This document shows positions 47,201 through 58,388 of a stretch of 64,000 nt of DNA, one piece after another (positions within the stretch are counted from its first letter, which is position 1; each line of letters begins with the position of its first letter). The stretch is from Taxillus chinensis (Eukaryota > Streptophyta > Magnoliopsida > Santalales > Loranthaceae). The notes beneath the pieces are model-generated. The model saw nothing but the letters and a program-made list of their open reading frames with translations. It was not told where the DNA came from and did no database searches. Both the position numbers and the translations under genes were made by a program. The DNA is taken from contig CM042089.1 in assembly GCA_023512835.1 (NCBI GenBank), forward strand, positions 55,609,427 through 55,673,426. Reading direction: 5' to 3'.

Positions 47201-47700
47201 ACAAAGATTGGCACGAGAAGCTACTATACGCTTTGCATGCTTATCGTACCTCAGTGCGTACATCGATTGGGGCAACTCCATTTTCGTTGGTCTACGGCAT
47301 GGAAGCAGTTCTATCGGTCGAAGTGGAGATACCTTCCCTCCGAGTACTTAAGGATACTCAGCTCGAAGAAGCAGAATGGGCCCAAAGTCGTTATGAGCAG
47401 TTGAATTTAATTGAGGGCAAGCGTTTGGCAGCAGTTTGCAAAGGACAACTGTATCAACAGAGAATGATGGACAATTACAATAAAAAGGTGAAGCCCAGAA
47501 GCTTTCAAGAGGGTGATCTTGTCCTTAAGAAGATCTTACCAATTCAACACGACCATAGAAGCAAGTGGACTCCCAATTATGAAGGCCCATATGTTGTGAA
47601 AAAAGCATTCTCGGGAGGCGCATTGATCCTTGCCAAAATGGACGGAGATGAGCTTCCTAATCCAGTGAATAGTGATGCCGTCAAAAAGTTTTATGCTTAA
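44241..47700 (+). pseudogene. RT-RNase H-aRNase H-integrase of element F, four nonsense codons
   Basis: One frame over about 1150 codons to TAA 47698-47700, interrupted only by TGA 45040, TAA 45448, TAG 45544 and TAG 45805. RT: VRMCVDYRDLN, YNQIHMAPEH, YVDD at 45091-45102. The first RNase H follows (EENYTPLEKMCYALVW). A second, archaeal-type RNase H starts near 45976 (WFDGAS, Asp 45988-45990; NNVAEYEAY; GDSALI). Integrase: HHCC zinc site with CLKCQ, catalytic Asp 46858, Asp 47041 and Glu 47149 (35 residues between the last two). The dual RNase H marks the Tat lineage. All four stops can be explained by C-to-T changes. Confidence 0.9.
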
Positions 47701-48934
47701 CTCTCATACCTCCCTACAAGATTCTCATTCCTGTAATGAGCGGACTTGGTGAAAACCCGAAAGGGCACCAAGGGTAAAATACAAAGCTCCAAGGAAAGAC
47801 AAAAAAAGAAAACAAAGGCGGACTTGGTGAAAACCTGAAAGGGCACCAAAGGTAAAATACAAAGCCAACAATAAATCTTGAAGGGTGAAATCTATTCGGT
47901 CAGAAACTGAAAGGACCAGGACCATAACAAATAGGGTCCGTTGCAAGCAGTAGAGACAACATCATCCAAAAAATAGCGGCTGCAAACAGCGGAAGACTTG
48001 GTCAAACCTGCGGCACACTCGAATCAAATTTGTACATTATACTTTTAAAGACTTGTGATTCTGTTTATCAGATTATAACAATAGGACACTTTTTTAATGT
48101 TATAAATATGTTTTGTGGAATTAAACCAGCAAAAATCTTTTTTATCACTTTAATCATGTTACATCGTCTTCATTTCACATTTAAGTAGAGCATCTTAAAT
48201 CCCCAGTAAGCTTTTCTAACATTGCCTTATGAGTAGGGCCAAGCTCAAAATCCCCAAACAACTTAAGGCCCCCAACTCGGAGTACTCATATCTCCACAGA
48301 ATATCACTATCCCCAGAGAAGCCGTCAAGTCAAGCTCCTTAATATGGCGAAGCGAAATTTAACAGACCCTTCATGCACAATAGGGAGTTCCCCAACAAAG
48401 ATAGGACAGACTCTCCATCCAAAGAGAACATTGTGCCCCGACAAGTTAAATGTTAGCCAACCTCTCCAACGACATTTTCATCCTGACAAACCCTCAGTGA
48501 TACATCACATGGCATTCGATGCATACATCGCATTGCATCACATTGCATCATATTTCACCACAAGTTGAGGTTTATGCATCCCCGCATATAGCACATTGCA
48601 TTCCATGCATCATTGGCATACATTCAACATACTTTGTAATTGCAGGAATGTTGCCGCCTCTGGAGATCCTAGGAGCTCATACTCAGCAAACTTCTCTTCA
48701 AGCTATCCTAGCTTTCTTCGTTCAACTGTACAACTCTTTCCTTGCAATTTCCCCAAAGTCTAAACGCATCCCTTTGGAACTTGACAAACTTTTTCCCCTT
48801 TTGGGTCACCTCGTAGAGCGATCTCCTTGAGTGAACTCGTAGAAGGAGCCCAAATTGGGTTACTTCCCAAACTCACCAATTCCTTAAAGCATTTCCCCAA
48901 ATACCAATTGATGTCTCCAACAAGTCTTTTCAAT
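47701..48934 (+). other. 3' region of F after integrase
   Basis: Non-coding. Holds a direct repeat of about 55 bp (GGACTTGGTGAAAACC and following) at 47741-47795 and 47819-47868, and a GCAT-rich stretch at 48490-48640 with TTGCAT, ATGCAT and CATGCA words. No ORF with family resemblance. Confidence 0.6.
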
Positions 48935-49690
48935 TTAAGCCTATCGTTGCCATGGGCTTTCCGTTTTCAATACGAGCCTATCGTTGCTGTGGGCCTTTCA
49001 TTTTTTCATTCAAGCCTAACATTGTTGTAGGCTTTCCATCTTCACTTCAAGCCTACCATTGCTGTGGGCTTTCCCTCTTTCAATTTAAGCCTATCGTTGC
49101 TGTATGCTTTCCATTTTCAATTCGAGCCTATCGTTGCTGTGGGCCTTTCGATTTTTTATTCAAGCCTAACATTGCTGTAGGCTTTCCATCTTCACTTCAA
49201 GCCTATCGTTGTTTGGGATTTCCATTTTTCAGTTTAAGCCTATCGTTGCTGTGGGCTTTTCCATTTTCAGTTTACGCCTACCATCGATGTGGGCTATCCA
49301 TTTTCAATTCGAGCCTATCGTTGCTGTGGGCCTTTCAATTTTTAGTTCACACCCATCATTGTTGTGGGCCTTTTCCATTTTTCAGTTCAAGCCTATCGTT
49401 GCTGTGGGCTATCCATTTTCAATTCAAGCCTATCGTTGTTGTGGGCTATCCATTTTCAATTCAAGCTTATCGTTGCTGTGGGCTATCCATTTTCAATTCG
49501 AGCCTATCGTTGCTGTGGGCCTTTCAATTTTTAGTTCACGCCCACCATTTTTGTGGGCCTTTTCTCTTTTCAGTTCAAGCCTATCATTGCTGTGGGCTTT
49601 TCATTTTTTAACCAAAGTCTATCGTTGCCAAAGACTCTCTTTTTTAAGATCGAGCCTGTCATTGTTGTAGGCTTTCAATCTCCCATATCT
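48935..49690 (+). repeat. Hairpin tandem array in the 3' region of F
   Basis: About 18 units of 37-45 bp of the form AAGCCTATCGTTGCTGTGGG followed by CTT and a T-rich linker. In most units the left arm (AAGCCTA) pairs with the right arm (TGGGCTT or TAGGCTT). Several units change both arms together: GCCCAC/GTGGGC near 49540, AGTCT/AGACT near 49615, GCCTAC/GTGGGC near 49275. Tandem repeats at this place are described for Ogre-like elements as a source of new satellites; the compensated stems are my observation. Confidence 0.8.
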
Positions 49691-49828
49691 TTACATCATA
49701 GGCAGCCTCAGACCCAAATGTTGCATTCTACTCTTCCCCTGTGCTAGGTAAGTCAGGTAAGTGCTCCAACCCGTCCATAATGGCTCCCTTTTTATCTTTG
49801 TACGCTGTCTCGTATACAAACGGTGCAC

Positions 49829-49842
49829 AAAGAGGGGCAGTC
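49829..49842 (+). other. Polypurine tract of element F
   Basis: AAAGAGGGGCAGTC immediately before TGTTGG, the start of the 3' LTR. Confidence 0.7.
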
Positions 49843-52800
49843 TGTTGGACCCCATTTTGTCCGGGTTGGACATACTAACCCCATTTGATATACCTTTCTG
49901 CCCATGCCATATACCTCGTTGAACAGGTCCACAATGATCCCGTACTTCCAAGGAATGGTTTACCCCAATTTGCACGAGATGAATACAATTGACACGGATG
50001 GGGGAGTCCAAAATTAATGACTTCTTCTACAAGTCTTTGAAGTGCCCCAAGACCAACACCAGGTGATAGAGGATGAAAATTGGAGACTAACGCACTTGAC
50101 CGAGCTCAAATCGGACTTAAAATGAAGAAGGTATGGCCAAAACAATCTTTGTTGGAAAAGTCAAACTTGCCAAAAGACGGTCAATGCCCCTGGTCAAATT
50201 GCCCGAAAAAGTGATCATGCGAAAAACTTTGGGGTTGACCGTTGACCGTTGACCTGCCGACACCTCGACCCATTGACCTTCGAAGCCTCGAAGCATCGAA
50301 GCCCCGAAGCCCCGAAGCCCCGAAGCCCCGAAGCCTCGAAGCCTCGAAGCCTCGAAGCCTCAAAGCCCCGAAGCCTCGAACCATCGAAGCCTCGAAGCCT
50401 CAAAGCCTCGACGCCCCGAAGATTCGAAGCCTTGAAGCCCCGCTGCCGACACTCCGACCTACGACTCGCCCCTTCGGACTTTCGAACCCTTTGAAGATGT
50501 GAAGCCTCGAGACTTACGACGCCAGGACTTACGACCCCTTGACCTGCTGACACCCCGACCTTCGGCCCTTCAACCCTCTAACTCTCGAAGCCTCGAAGCC
50601 CCGCTGCCGACACTCCGACCTTCGACCCTTGACCCTCGAAGCCTATTGACCTACGACCCACGGACCCTCGAAGCCTGTCAACCTCCGACCTTCGACCTTC
50701 GACCCGTTGACCGTTGACCTTCGACCTGCCGACACTTCGACCCGTTGACCGTTGACTTTCGCCCCACCGAAATTTTGACCCACCGAAGCTTCGACCTACC
50801 GGCACTTCGAGCCTCTGACCCCTTGACCGTCGCTGATGGCTTTTCTTGTTGCTTTTCTCGCTGGCTTCGTTTTTCTCTCGCTGGTCGTTCACGAGACCTG
50901 TTTTATGCGCTGGCCATCTGACAAAGAATTATTTTTGAATACCTGTCGGTCACATGTGCTAAACGAAAACATTAAAAAAAGGCAATCACGAGCTGCAAGT
51001 CGCCAGACCACCCGATAGATCACATAAAACCTGGACAAAAATAAGGAAATCAATAATACAACAGTAAATGCTGCAATTAATGACAGTCCAGCCAAAAAAA
51101 TTCTGCAGCCCTTTAAGATGCAGTCGTCCGTCCCTGCGTAAAAGAGAGGGGAGGAAAAAAGAGCCATTATCGTTGGAAAAAACCTGCTACCATTCCTCAT
51201 CCTAGCGCAAACACAGAGAAAAAAAAATAGAAAGTTGAGAAGAAAAAAGAGATCACGCCTGAGATTCCCACGCAAAAGAAAAAAGATTTCCGCCCCAGCT
51301 TCCTCCCTGCAAAAAAAAAAGAGAGACTCCTCGACATCAAAAAAAAAAACGCCCAGAGTTCAAAAAAGAGGAGACAAAAAGAAAAGGGTGGTGCAGTAGA
51401 GTTTAGTCCCAGAAAAAAGAGAGGATTACGCCAAAGAAAAAAGGAAAACAGAGAGAGAGAGAGAAAGGACATTCTGCAAGAACAGAAAAGGGAATATTTG
51501 CTGCCATTCCATCCTAAATTCCAAATTCTTTTTCTTTCCTTTTCTCCCCACTTCTCTCTTCACTTTGCCAACATTCATATATACACTCTCCCCCACTTCA
51601 AGCCCAGAAATTCTGAAACACCATCTTCAGTCCCCCAGTTCAGTTTTCTTTTCTTTTCGACAACAATACCAAAATCAGAAAATAAAAAATAAAAAAACAA
51701 AAGAGAGACACAGGTTTTGCAGCTCCAACCAATGGCGTTCAACCTCCGACCCAAGTCCAATCAACCAGCCTTTGGAGATTCAACCTCCCGCCAACGATAT
51801 CACTACTGGAGTCCCAATCCGAAGCCAAAGTCAGTTAACTTTGCATCTGTTTCTTTTTTTTTTTCAGCTTATTTGTATTTATATTTGATGTAATTGTTTT
51901 TTTAGCATTTTTCTGGTTTTCGTTTTTAGCTTATCTATATTTGATGTAATTATTTTTTTAGTATTTTTCACTGTATTTTCCCTGTATTTCTTCCTATGTT
52001 GTACGTTGTAAATATCTAAAGTATAGTGAAAAGAGAAGCAAAAGAGAGGCATCAAAAGGGAGGAGATAAAAAAAAGGAAAAAGAAAAAAGAAAAAAAGAG
52101 TGCTTTTATTTTTCTTTTGTGGATGTCATAATCACACACTCCACGTTTTTATTTTAATGCATATGTTCATGACTTTGATTTAAGATTTTGGGCTTGCAAA
52201 ACAAAAAAATAACAAAATGTTTTCCACAAAATGTTTTTTCCAATACGTTTTCTATAAAATGTTTTTCTATAAAAAATTTTCAAAATGTGTTCAAAATGTC
52301 TCCTTAAAAAAAACAAACAAAAAAGAAAAAATGTTTGTGCAATAAAAATGTTCCAAAATGCTTTCCAAAACAAAAAACATGAGACCAATACGTTTTCCAA
52401 TTCCATTTAAAAACAAAAAAACAAAAAAAACATGTTTCACCTTCCAAAAACAAAACAATGTATGTTTTCTAAACCAAAAAAAAAAAACAAAGAAAATAAA
52501 AAACCATTTTTTAGGACTTCAATTTCCCAAAGCAAAACCAAAAACTCAAAACTAACCCATAGGATCTCATTCTCCATTTCAACAAAAACCCAAAACTTTT
52601 AGGATTCCCTTTAGAAATTTAGGATAAATCCATTTTAACCATGACTTTAAAAAATAACTTAGCTAAATAAAAATCATAGACTTTTTAGGAAACTTAACCC
52701 AATTATGGCAGTACAAATAAAATAAAACCTCCTCCTCCTAAATTAGATACCGAAAGGGCGTTGTAGGGGTGCTAATCTTTCCCTACACGTAACCAACTCC

Positions 52801-52959
52801 CAAACCCTTTTCTGATAACGCAGGCCACATCTTTTTACTACTCAAAGTAGAGGGTATCCAACTGTACCCCAAAAACAGTTGGTGGCGACTTTAATTTTCT
52901 CACCATTGGTCTAGTTTGAGCTCACCCCAAAGGGGCCCGAACGAAAACCAGTGATGACA
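49843..52959 (+). repeat. 3' LTR of element F
   Basis: 3117 bp, TGTTGGACCCC...GTGATGACA; the end matches the 5' remnant at 25027-25102. Internally: W-box-rich and CGAAGCC-repeat zone (50225-50830), a purine-rich zone (51180-51470), a possible TATATA box near 51573 followed by a C-rich leader, and a very AT-rich zone (51840-52560). Long LTRs of this kind are usual for Ogre elements. The ORFs crossing it are composition artefacts. Confidence 0.82.
50225..50830 (+). promoter_or_regulatory. W-box cluster and 9-bp CGAAGCC array in F LTR
   Basis: About a dozen TTGAC[C/T] words (for example 50234, 50241, 50248, 50273, 50539, 50646, 50707, 50714, 50751, 50822), the WRKY-factor W-box core, several as TTGACCGTTGACC pairs. 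Between them, 50276-50450 is a degenerate 9-bp repeat with consensus CGAAGCCCC or CGAAGCCTC, about 17 copies. The zone lies upstream of the likely TATA box, so an enhancer role is plausible but not shown. Confidence 0.5.
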
Positions 52960-52973
52960 AGTTCCTCTGAATA

Positions 52974-53774
52974 GGATTCATGGGTGAGAATGAAAGAAAG
53001 AACACATGTCAGACGCTATCAATTGATTATCCGATTAAGATGCACGGTTGAAGAAAGAAAAACATCCAAACATGCCACAAAGCTGATTCAACAATGTATG
53101 TCCAGTCAGATCCGGAAGTGAGAAGTAAGAGGAAGGAGCATCTGGGACATATTGGGGGTTATTACTGCAATCCTCAATAACAAATAAAGCATTGGCTCCC
53201 CCGTAGATTGTGCAATCCTCTTAGTGATGAACTCCCCCTCAGATAGATAGTTGGGATAGAGGTCATGAGACATATAAGGCGGGTATTACTTGAGTAATTC
53301 ATAAGCATTTTCTCCCTCTTAGATCTTGCAATCCTCTCGATGACATTTCCAGCTAAAAGATTTAGATTTTGAGAAGAATACTGTCTATCCTTTGGGAACT
53401 TCACTTCAGAAGTTGAACAGACTTTCACTGTGATTTCATCCATAAGCATTCTTATCCAACCCATTTCATTTCTTCAATTAGACATGCTAATAGGGCAATC
53501 AATATGAAAAAGCATTGAACATGAGGTGATACATGAAAAATTGAATCATGAAATCTAAAGAAGAGATAATTAATATAGTGTTAATTATGTCAGCTTAACA
53601 ACTTCAGTCAGGAAACACAAGCATCCTCCCAGTGGGAGATATGGGAAGATAGTCAACACAAATGCATATTACTAGCAAGCATGATCAGTATGAAGGACAG
53701 TAGGTGTCTAACTCTCATTAAGAATCATAATGCATGTCCTGAAGAAAATACTAGTGTAGAAAAAAAAATAGAAA
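52974..53774 (-). other. Pol-ORF3 spacer of fragment E
   Basis: Colinear with the spacers of A-D from the AGGATTCATG-like segment to pol. Sense-strand GGGGGAG-type tracts at plus-strand 53196-53203 and 53231-53237. No ORF with family resemblance. Confidence 0.7.
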
Positions 53775-54619
53775 CTATGCAGACAAGTCAAGCATACCTA
53801 ATTTGAGGAGTAGTTTAGAAAATCTTGCATCTGGTAGGGGCTTGGTGAGTATATCCGCGAGTTGATCATCTGTAGCAACATGTTCAAGAGATATATGTTG
53901 TTTGGGAACATGATCTCAGATGAAGTGATACCTGACTTCAATGTGCTTAGTCTTTGGGTGCATAACTGGATTGTTGGTGATGGCAATCACACTGGTATTG
54001 TCGCAGTACAGTGGAACAGATGTCATGTTGAACCCGTAGTCAGTAAGTTGACTTTGTATCTAGAGTAGCTGTGCGCAGCAACTCCCAACAGCTATATATT
54101 TCGCCTCAGCAGTAGAAGTTGATACGAAATTCTGCTTCTTGCTGAACCATGAAATCAATCTGCTGCCAAGAAACTGACAAGTACTACTCATGCTCTTCCT
54201 GTCGATGCGACACCCAGCAAAATCAGCATCAGAAAATCCGGATAAAGAGAAGTTGGACTCCTTTGGGTACCAAAGTCCCAAATTCACTGTCCCTTTTAAA
54301 TACCGCAATATCCGTTTCATATGTAGCATGTGTGACTCTTTGGGATTTGCCTGATATCTTATGCAAATGTAAGTTGCAAACATGATGTCCGTGCGACTTG
54401 CTGTGAGATACAGCAATGAACCAATCATCCATCTATATTCATCACATTTACTGATTCTCCGTTAAGATTAGGGTCAAGTTTGGCACTGACTGGCATGGGA
54501 GTTTTCACGGGAGTAAAGTTTTGCATCCCAAACTTCTTGATTAAGTCCCATGTGTACTTTGCTTGGTTGATGAAGATTCCATCTTTTATTTTTTTTAACT
54601 TCTATCCAAAGGAAATATG
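53775..54619 (-). pseudogene. RT/RNase H fragment of element E
   Basis: From the LGIEVK-like part of RT at 54619 down to the pol stop at 53775-53777. It includes [19 protein letters not shown] sequence (54430-54390), ADFAGCRIDRKS, and the RNase H TSTAEAKYIAVG block (54115-54085). A stop follows CAQLL near 54060 and the frame changes near 54455. The upstream part is separated by element D and lies outside the window. Confidence 0.85.
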
Positions 54620-56026
54620 TGTTGGATCAAGCCCAGAATTTGGATCATGCTGATAAAGCCCTATGTAATTTGATTTGAGATCTTTTGTATTTCTTTGATC
54701 ATTGCAGAAGATATGTTTTTAATCCGGAGATACACTTGTGAGAGCAAAGCTAAGGACAGGATACATAATCTTGATCCGGACAAGAGTGAGTGTCGTCAAA
54801 CACTTGGTAAATAACCAAGTCACCAATACATACCGAATAAGGAACATTCGTGCGGACTAAGAACTTAAAAGCTACGGATTACGGAATCTACTCTTAATAT
54901 CTGAAACGGACTAAGTCAAACTGATGCGGAGTAAGAATCTTGGTCTACAAGGTCGCACGAAATAAAAGAGTCGACACGGAGCTAAAAGTTAAGTCTTTCA
55001 CTCAAGTGAACTAAAGTAAAGAAGACACGGAGTAAGGCATCCAAGTCTTCCATACATATGGAGTAAGAAAGTACTGATGCGGAATAAGGACTCGAGTCCT
55101 TATTCGCACGGAGTAAGGAACTTAGATGCAGAGTACGGAATCCGGACCACTCACTCATGCGGAGTAAGGATGTGCAGGTACGGAGTAAGCCATCGGATCC
55201 TTTAGACTCGCACGGAGTAAGAAACTTACATACGGAGTAAGGAACTTACATACGGAGTAAGGAAGCACTGATACGGAATAAGCACTCCGACCTTCTCATT
55301 CACACGGAGTAAGGAAGCGCTGACATGGACTAAGGATTCCAGTACCAAATAGATACGGAGTAAGCAACCACTAACACGGAGTAAGGTTCTGAGCCTCATT
55401 AGCTACGGAGTAAGGAAAATTACACCAGACCAAGAAGATGCTGCTTCAACTTAACCGCATTTATGATTATCAGCTCGTGGTGTCCCGTTGTAAGACAAAC
55501 TTGTTGAGAACCTGAAGAATCTTACACGTGGATCACCCGGATATGTGGACACAACTTTAATTATATTTGGGAACTCACAAAGGCACTTATACTCTTCAAA
55601 CCCAAGATCTTGAGCTCCACAAACCGCCGAGTCAAGGCAGAGAGACTACCGAGGAATAGTTAGTGCTGAACGCATTCCGGAACTACAAGTTCCAAGGTTG
55701 TCTTTTAGGAATGTTTTTTGTATAAATATTTATACTTATATATGAAAGCGGTGTGCGAATAAGCCTGAATCAATACTGTGTATGCACAAGAGTTCAAAGA
55801 GATAATATAGGCTAGAGTGTGAATCCTTTTGTAAACAGAGTGTAAAAGAGTCTTGCTTCTATTTTGTTGTATTTGTCTTTGATAATAAAACAAAATACTT
55901 CCACTATCTAGTTATCTTCCACAGTGATTCTATCACTTAACTAGATAAGTGTTTGTGTCGTAAGAGAATATAGAGAGTTTGGATAAGAGCCTATTCACCC
56001 CCCCTCTAGGCTCCAAGGGACCATCA
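54620..56026 (+). repeat. 5' LTR of element D
   Basis: 1407 bp, TGTTGGATC...GGGACCATCA, the C-type LTR. CGGAGTAA motifs (sense form) at 54840-55425, TATAAATA at 55721-55728, U5 hairpin 55987-56013. Confidence 0.94.
55987..56013 (+). other. U5 hairpin with C-tract loop
   Basis: GAGCCTA, a loop with a C7 run, then TAGGCTC: a perfect 7-bp stem 13 nt before the LTR end and 15 nt before the PBS. The same arms are present in every LTR of the family while the C run varies (7 in D, 10 in both C LTRs, 12 in A 3' and B, 16 in A 5'). Confidence 0.75.
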
Positions 56027-56028
56027 AG

Positions 56029-56040
56029 TGGTATCAAAGC
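56029..56040 (+). other. Primer binding site of element D
   Basis: TGGTATCAAAGC, one base from the tRNA-iMet complement seen in B, two bases after the LTR end. Confidence 0.85.
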
Positions 56041-56087
56041 AAGTTCTATTTGTTCTAAGTAGAGATCCCACTCTTTCACTCTCAGCA

Positions 56088-58388
56088 ATGGCCGAAGAAA
56101 GTAGTATGCTATTCAACACTCGCCTTAACTCCGGAGGTGCACAAGAGCCCATCCCGAATCGAAGCAGTAGTAAAAACATTGACCCACCTCAACCTGTTGC
56201 TGCCTCCACTGCTCAACCACGGAGTTCTGGTTTTACTCTGACAAAACCACCCAAATTCACACCTGAGCTTTTCTCCCAGTGGAAAGCTCGCATGAAGATG
56301 TTTGTGGTATGCCATGACCATCTCATGTGGCCCTGTCTTCATCAGGAGATTCCAATTCCGATGACTATCAGAGAACATGGAGTTAGATGGCCAAAGACGG
56401 ATGCTGAACTTACCAACGATGAAAGAGCCTAGCAGTGCACTAGCGAAAAGGCTCTGGCTTACGTTACATCGTTTTTGGATTCCGATGCTTTCACGGACGT
56501 CCAGGGCTGCACGTCAGCAAAAGCTGTCTGGGATAAACTGACAATCCTCTATGAGGGAAGTCAGTCCCAGATGCAAAACGTGATATGTGCTCTCAGACAG
56601 AACTTTGAGAGTTTCAATCACAAACCTGGCGAATCCATTGAGAGTATTTATCGAAAATTCGGCAAGCTCATTCTAGAGCTAAAAACTGTCAATGAACACT
56701 ACGCTCAGTCTCAAATCAATGACAAGTTCTTTCGATCCTTACCGGATCGCTACTACTCCAAGGAGCTCCAGATGCAAGCTGACAAAAATTGGCCGTTTAC
56801 TGCCCTTGAAGAAATATACGGAGAGCTTCGGACTCATGAGGTCAGATTCAGATACACTGACCGTGATGAGAAAATAGCTCGGAAAGAAAAAGGGGTAGCC
56901 TTCAAAGCTACGGAATGCTCCAGTAATCATTAAGAGGATGATACGGATGAGTCAAAGAATTCTGACTCAGACGCAGAAGAGGAAATAGCTCTTCTTGTTA
57001 AATCCTTTGAACAATTCCTTCGGAAAAGTAGAAAAGGATTCAGAAGAGGCTCCTCATCATCCAGAAGGAAGGAACGATCGGAGTCAAGCTCCCAAGAATG
57101 CTTTAATTGTGGGAAACCCGGTCACTGGGCTAAGGAATGCAGATCCAAATCTAAGACGGTAGAGAAAAGTGACAAGGTTACTCCTCGACATACCACCTCA
57201 AACAACAACAAAAACAAGAGGAAGGCGTTCGTGACAAAGTACATCAGTGGCTCGGAAGAAGCGGAGAAATCCTCGGATGATGAGCCAACTCCTAAGCCGA
57301 ACATCTGCCTCATGGCAAATACTGAGGTACCTTCTATCTCTGAGCTCATGAGTAAAATAGAATCTCTTGTTACTGAACGAGATCATGAAAAGAATGAGAG
57401 ACTAATAATTACTCAAATGTACAAAGATATGGAAAGTCAGAATAAACGTCTTGAATTTACTATTGCTAGCCTTGAAAAAGACATAGCTGACTTCAGAGGA
57501 AAAGAAACTTGGTATCACGATCTAAGGGCTGAAAATCATCTGCTAAATACCAATCTCTCAGGCCTAAAAGTTATTGTAAAAAGACTCGAGAATGAACTAG
57601 AACAGGAAAAGGAAATAAATCGCAAGTGGCTTAAATTCGGGAAAATAGCCTCTTCATTTAGGACTGATCCGGATAATGTTCGAGTCAAACCTGGCCTAGG
57701 TTCAGAATCATCAACCTCCAATGCTCAAGCTACTAAGTGTCCTCCGGATTTCACTCCAAAACTAACCAACTTATATCCTGTTAGTACGTCTAAACCGTTG
57801 GATGGTTTCATTTCAGGTGGCACCATAGTTTATGACTATGGAGTTGAGGCTGTTACTGCACTTGCCGAAGTAGTAGCACCCGTAACTAATGATGAAGGGA
57901 AGGTTGCTGTAGTTAAAGCCAAAACTGTAGCACCCAAAAAGAAAGGAAAGGCTAAGGCTGACGCATCTAGGGCCAATAGCGCGTCACCCAAACGCAATGG
58001 ATTAGGCCACAGGGAACAGAGTAGAAAGTCTGTAAAATCTAAGAGACCTGCATCCCCTATTTGTACTCCGCATTATAGTGTCTGTTCTATCTGTAGGGAA
58101 ATAGGTCATTATCACTATGAATGTTGGAGTTTATCTGATAACTGGCTTTGTAATCAAATTCGTACCAATAAAGATCAGTTCAATAAAAAGGGTTCTTCGA
58201 GAAAAACAAAAGCTAAACCTCAAAGGAGTATCTCTCCTAAGATAACCCAAATAAAAGAAGCAGCTGAACCTAACAAATTAAAGTCAACTTGGAGAGCTAA
58301 AAGTCCTAGCAAAGTCAAATCCAGAACTGTTGACATTACTGCTGTTCTTTCTAACCGCCCGAAACAAGTTTAGGCACCAAAAGTCTAA
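56088..58388 (+). pseudogene. gag of element D, nonsense codons only
   Basis: ATG 56088 (MAEESSMLF) to the family stop TAA 58386-58388, one frame throughout (767 codons). Premature stops: TAG near 56430, TAA near 56934, TAG at 58371. Domains: UBN2/copia gag core (56200-56930), acidic linker, zinc knuckle CFNCGKPGHWAKEC (57099-57140), long coiled coil (57330-57630), basic AKAD/SPKR-rich region, and a second knuckle CSICREIGHYHYEC near 58081-58122. A second CCHC and a long C-terminal part are uncommon in copia gag but fit the enlarged gag of Sireviruses. Role: particle formation and RNA binding. Confidence 0.88.

Larger units (their letters stand above)
25027..52959 (+). mobile_element. Tat/Ogre-type Ty3/gypsy element F
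   Basis: Plus-strand element with a remnant 5' LTR, tRNA-Arg-like PBS, leader (split by element C), ORF1, gag, protease with G-patch, RT, two RNase H domains, integrase, repeat-rich 3' region, polypurine tract and a 3117-bp 3' LTR. An extra ORF before gag, a gap between protease and RT, a second RNase H and tandem repeats after pol are the hallmarks of the Tat lineage including Ogre. Net of element C it is about 14.8 kb, and longer originally because most of the 5' LTR is lost to B. Confidence 0.88.
52960..54619 (-). mobile_element. Fragment E of a Sirevirus-like element
   Basis: Minus-strand copy of the family: pol-ORF3 spacer (52974-53774) and the RT/RNase H end of pol (53775-54619). Cut on the left by the 3' LTR of F and on the right by element D, inserted in the opposite orientation. 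More diverged from A-D than these are from each other, so it is probably the oldest copy here. Confidence 0.85.

Noticed and set aside
48952..49670. Long open frames over the hairpin array (Cys/Gly- and Phe-rich repeats)
   Set aside because: They are translations of a tandem DNA repeat with T-rich linkers, open in several frames at once and lacking any family resemblance.
48935..49690. CRISPR-like reading of the regularly spaced repeats
   Set aside because: Repeats are degenerate, spacers are not unique, and the context is a plant retrotransposon.
50181..50892. Arg/Gly- and Lys-Pro-Arg-rich ORFs on both strands
   Set aside because: Produced by the 9-bp CGAAGCC repeat in the LTR; the same tract is open on both strands.
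51498..52555. Phe/Lys-rich ORFs in the F 3' LTR
   Set aside because: Result from poly-A/poly-T and purine-rich tracts; no conserved motif.
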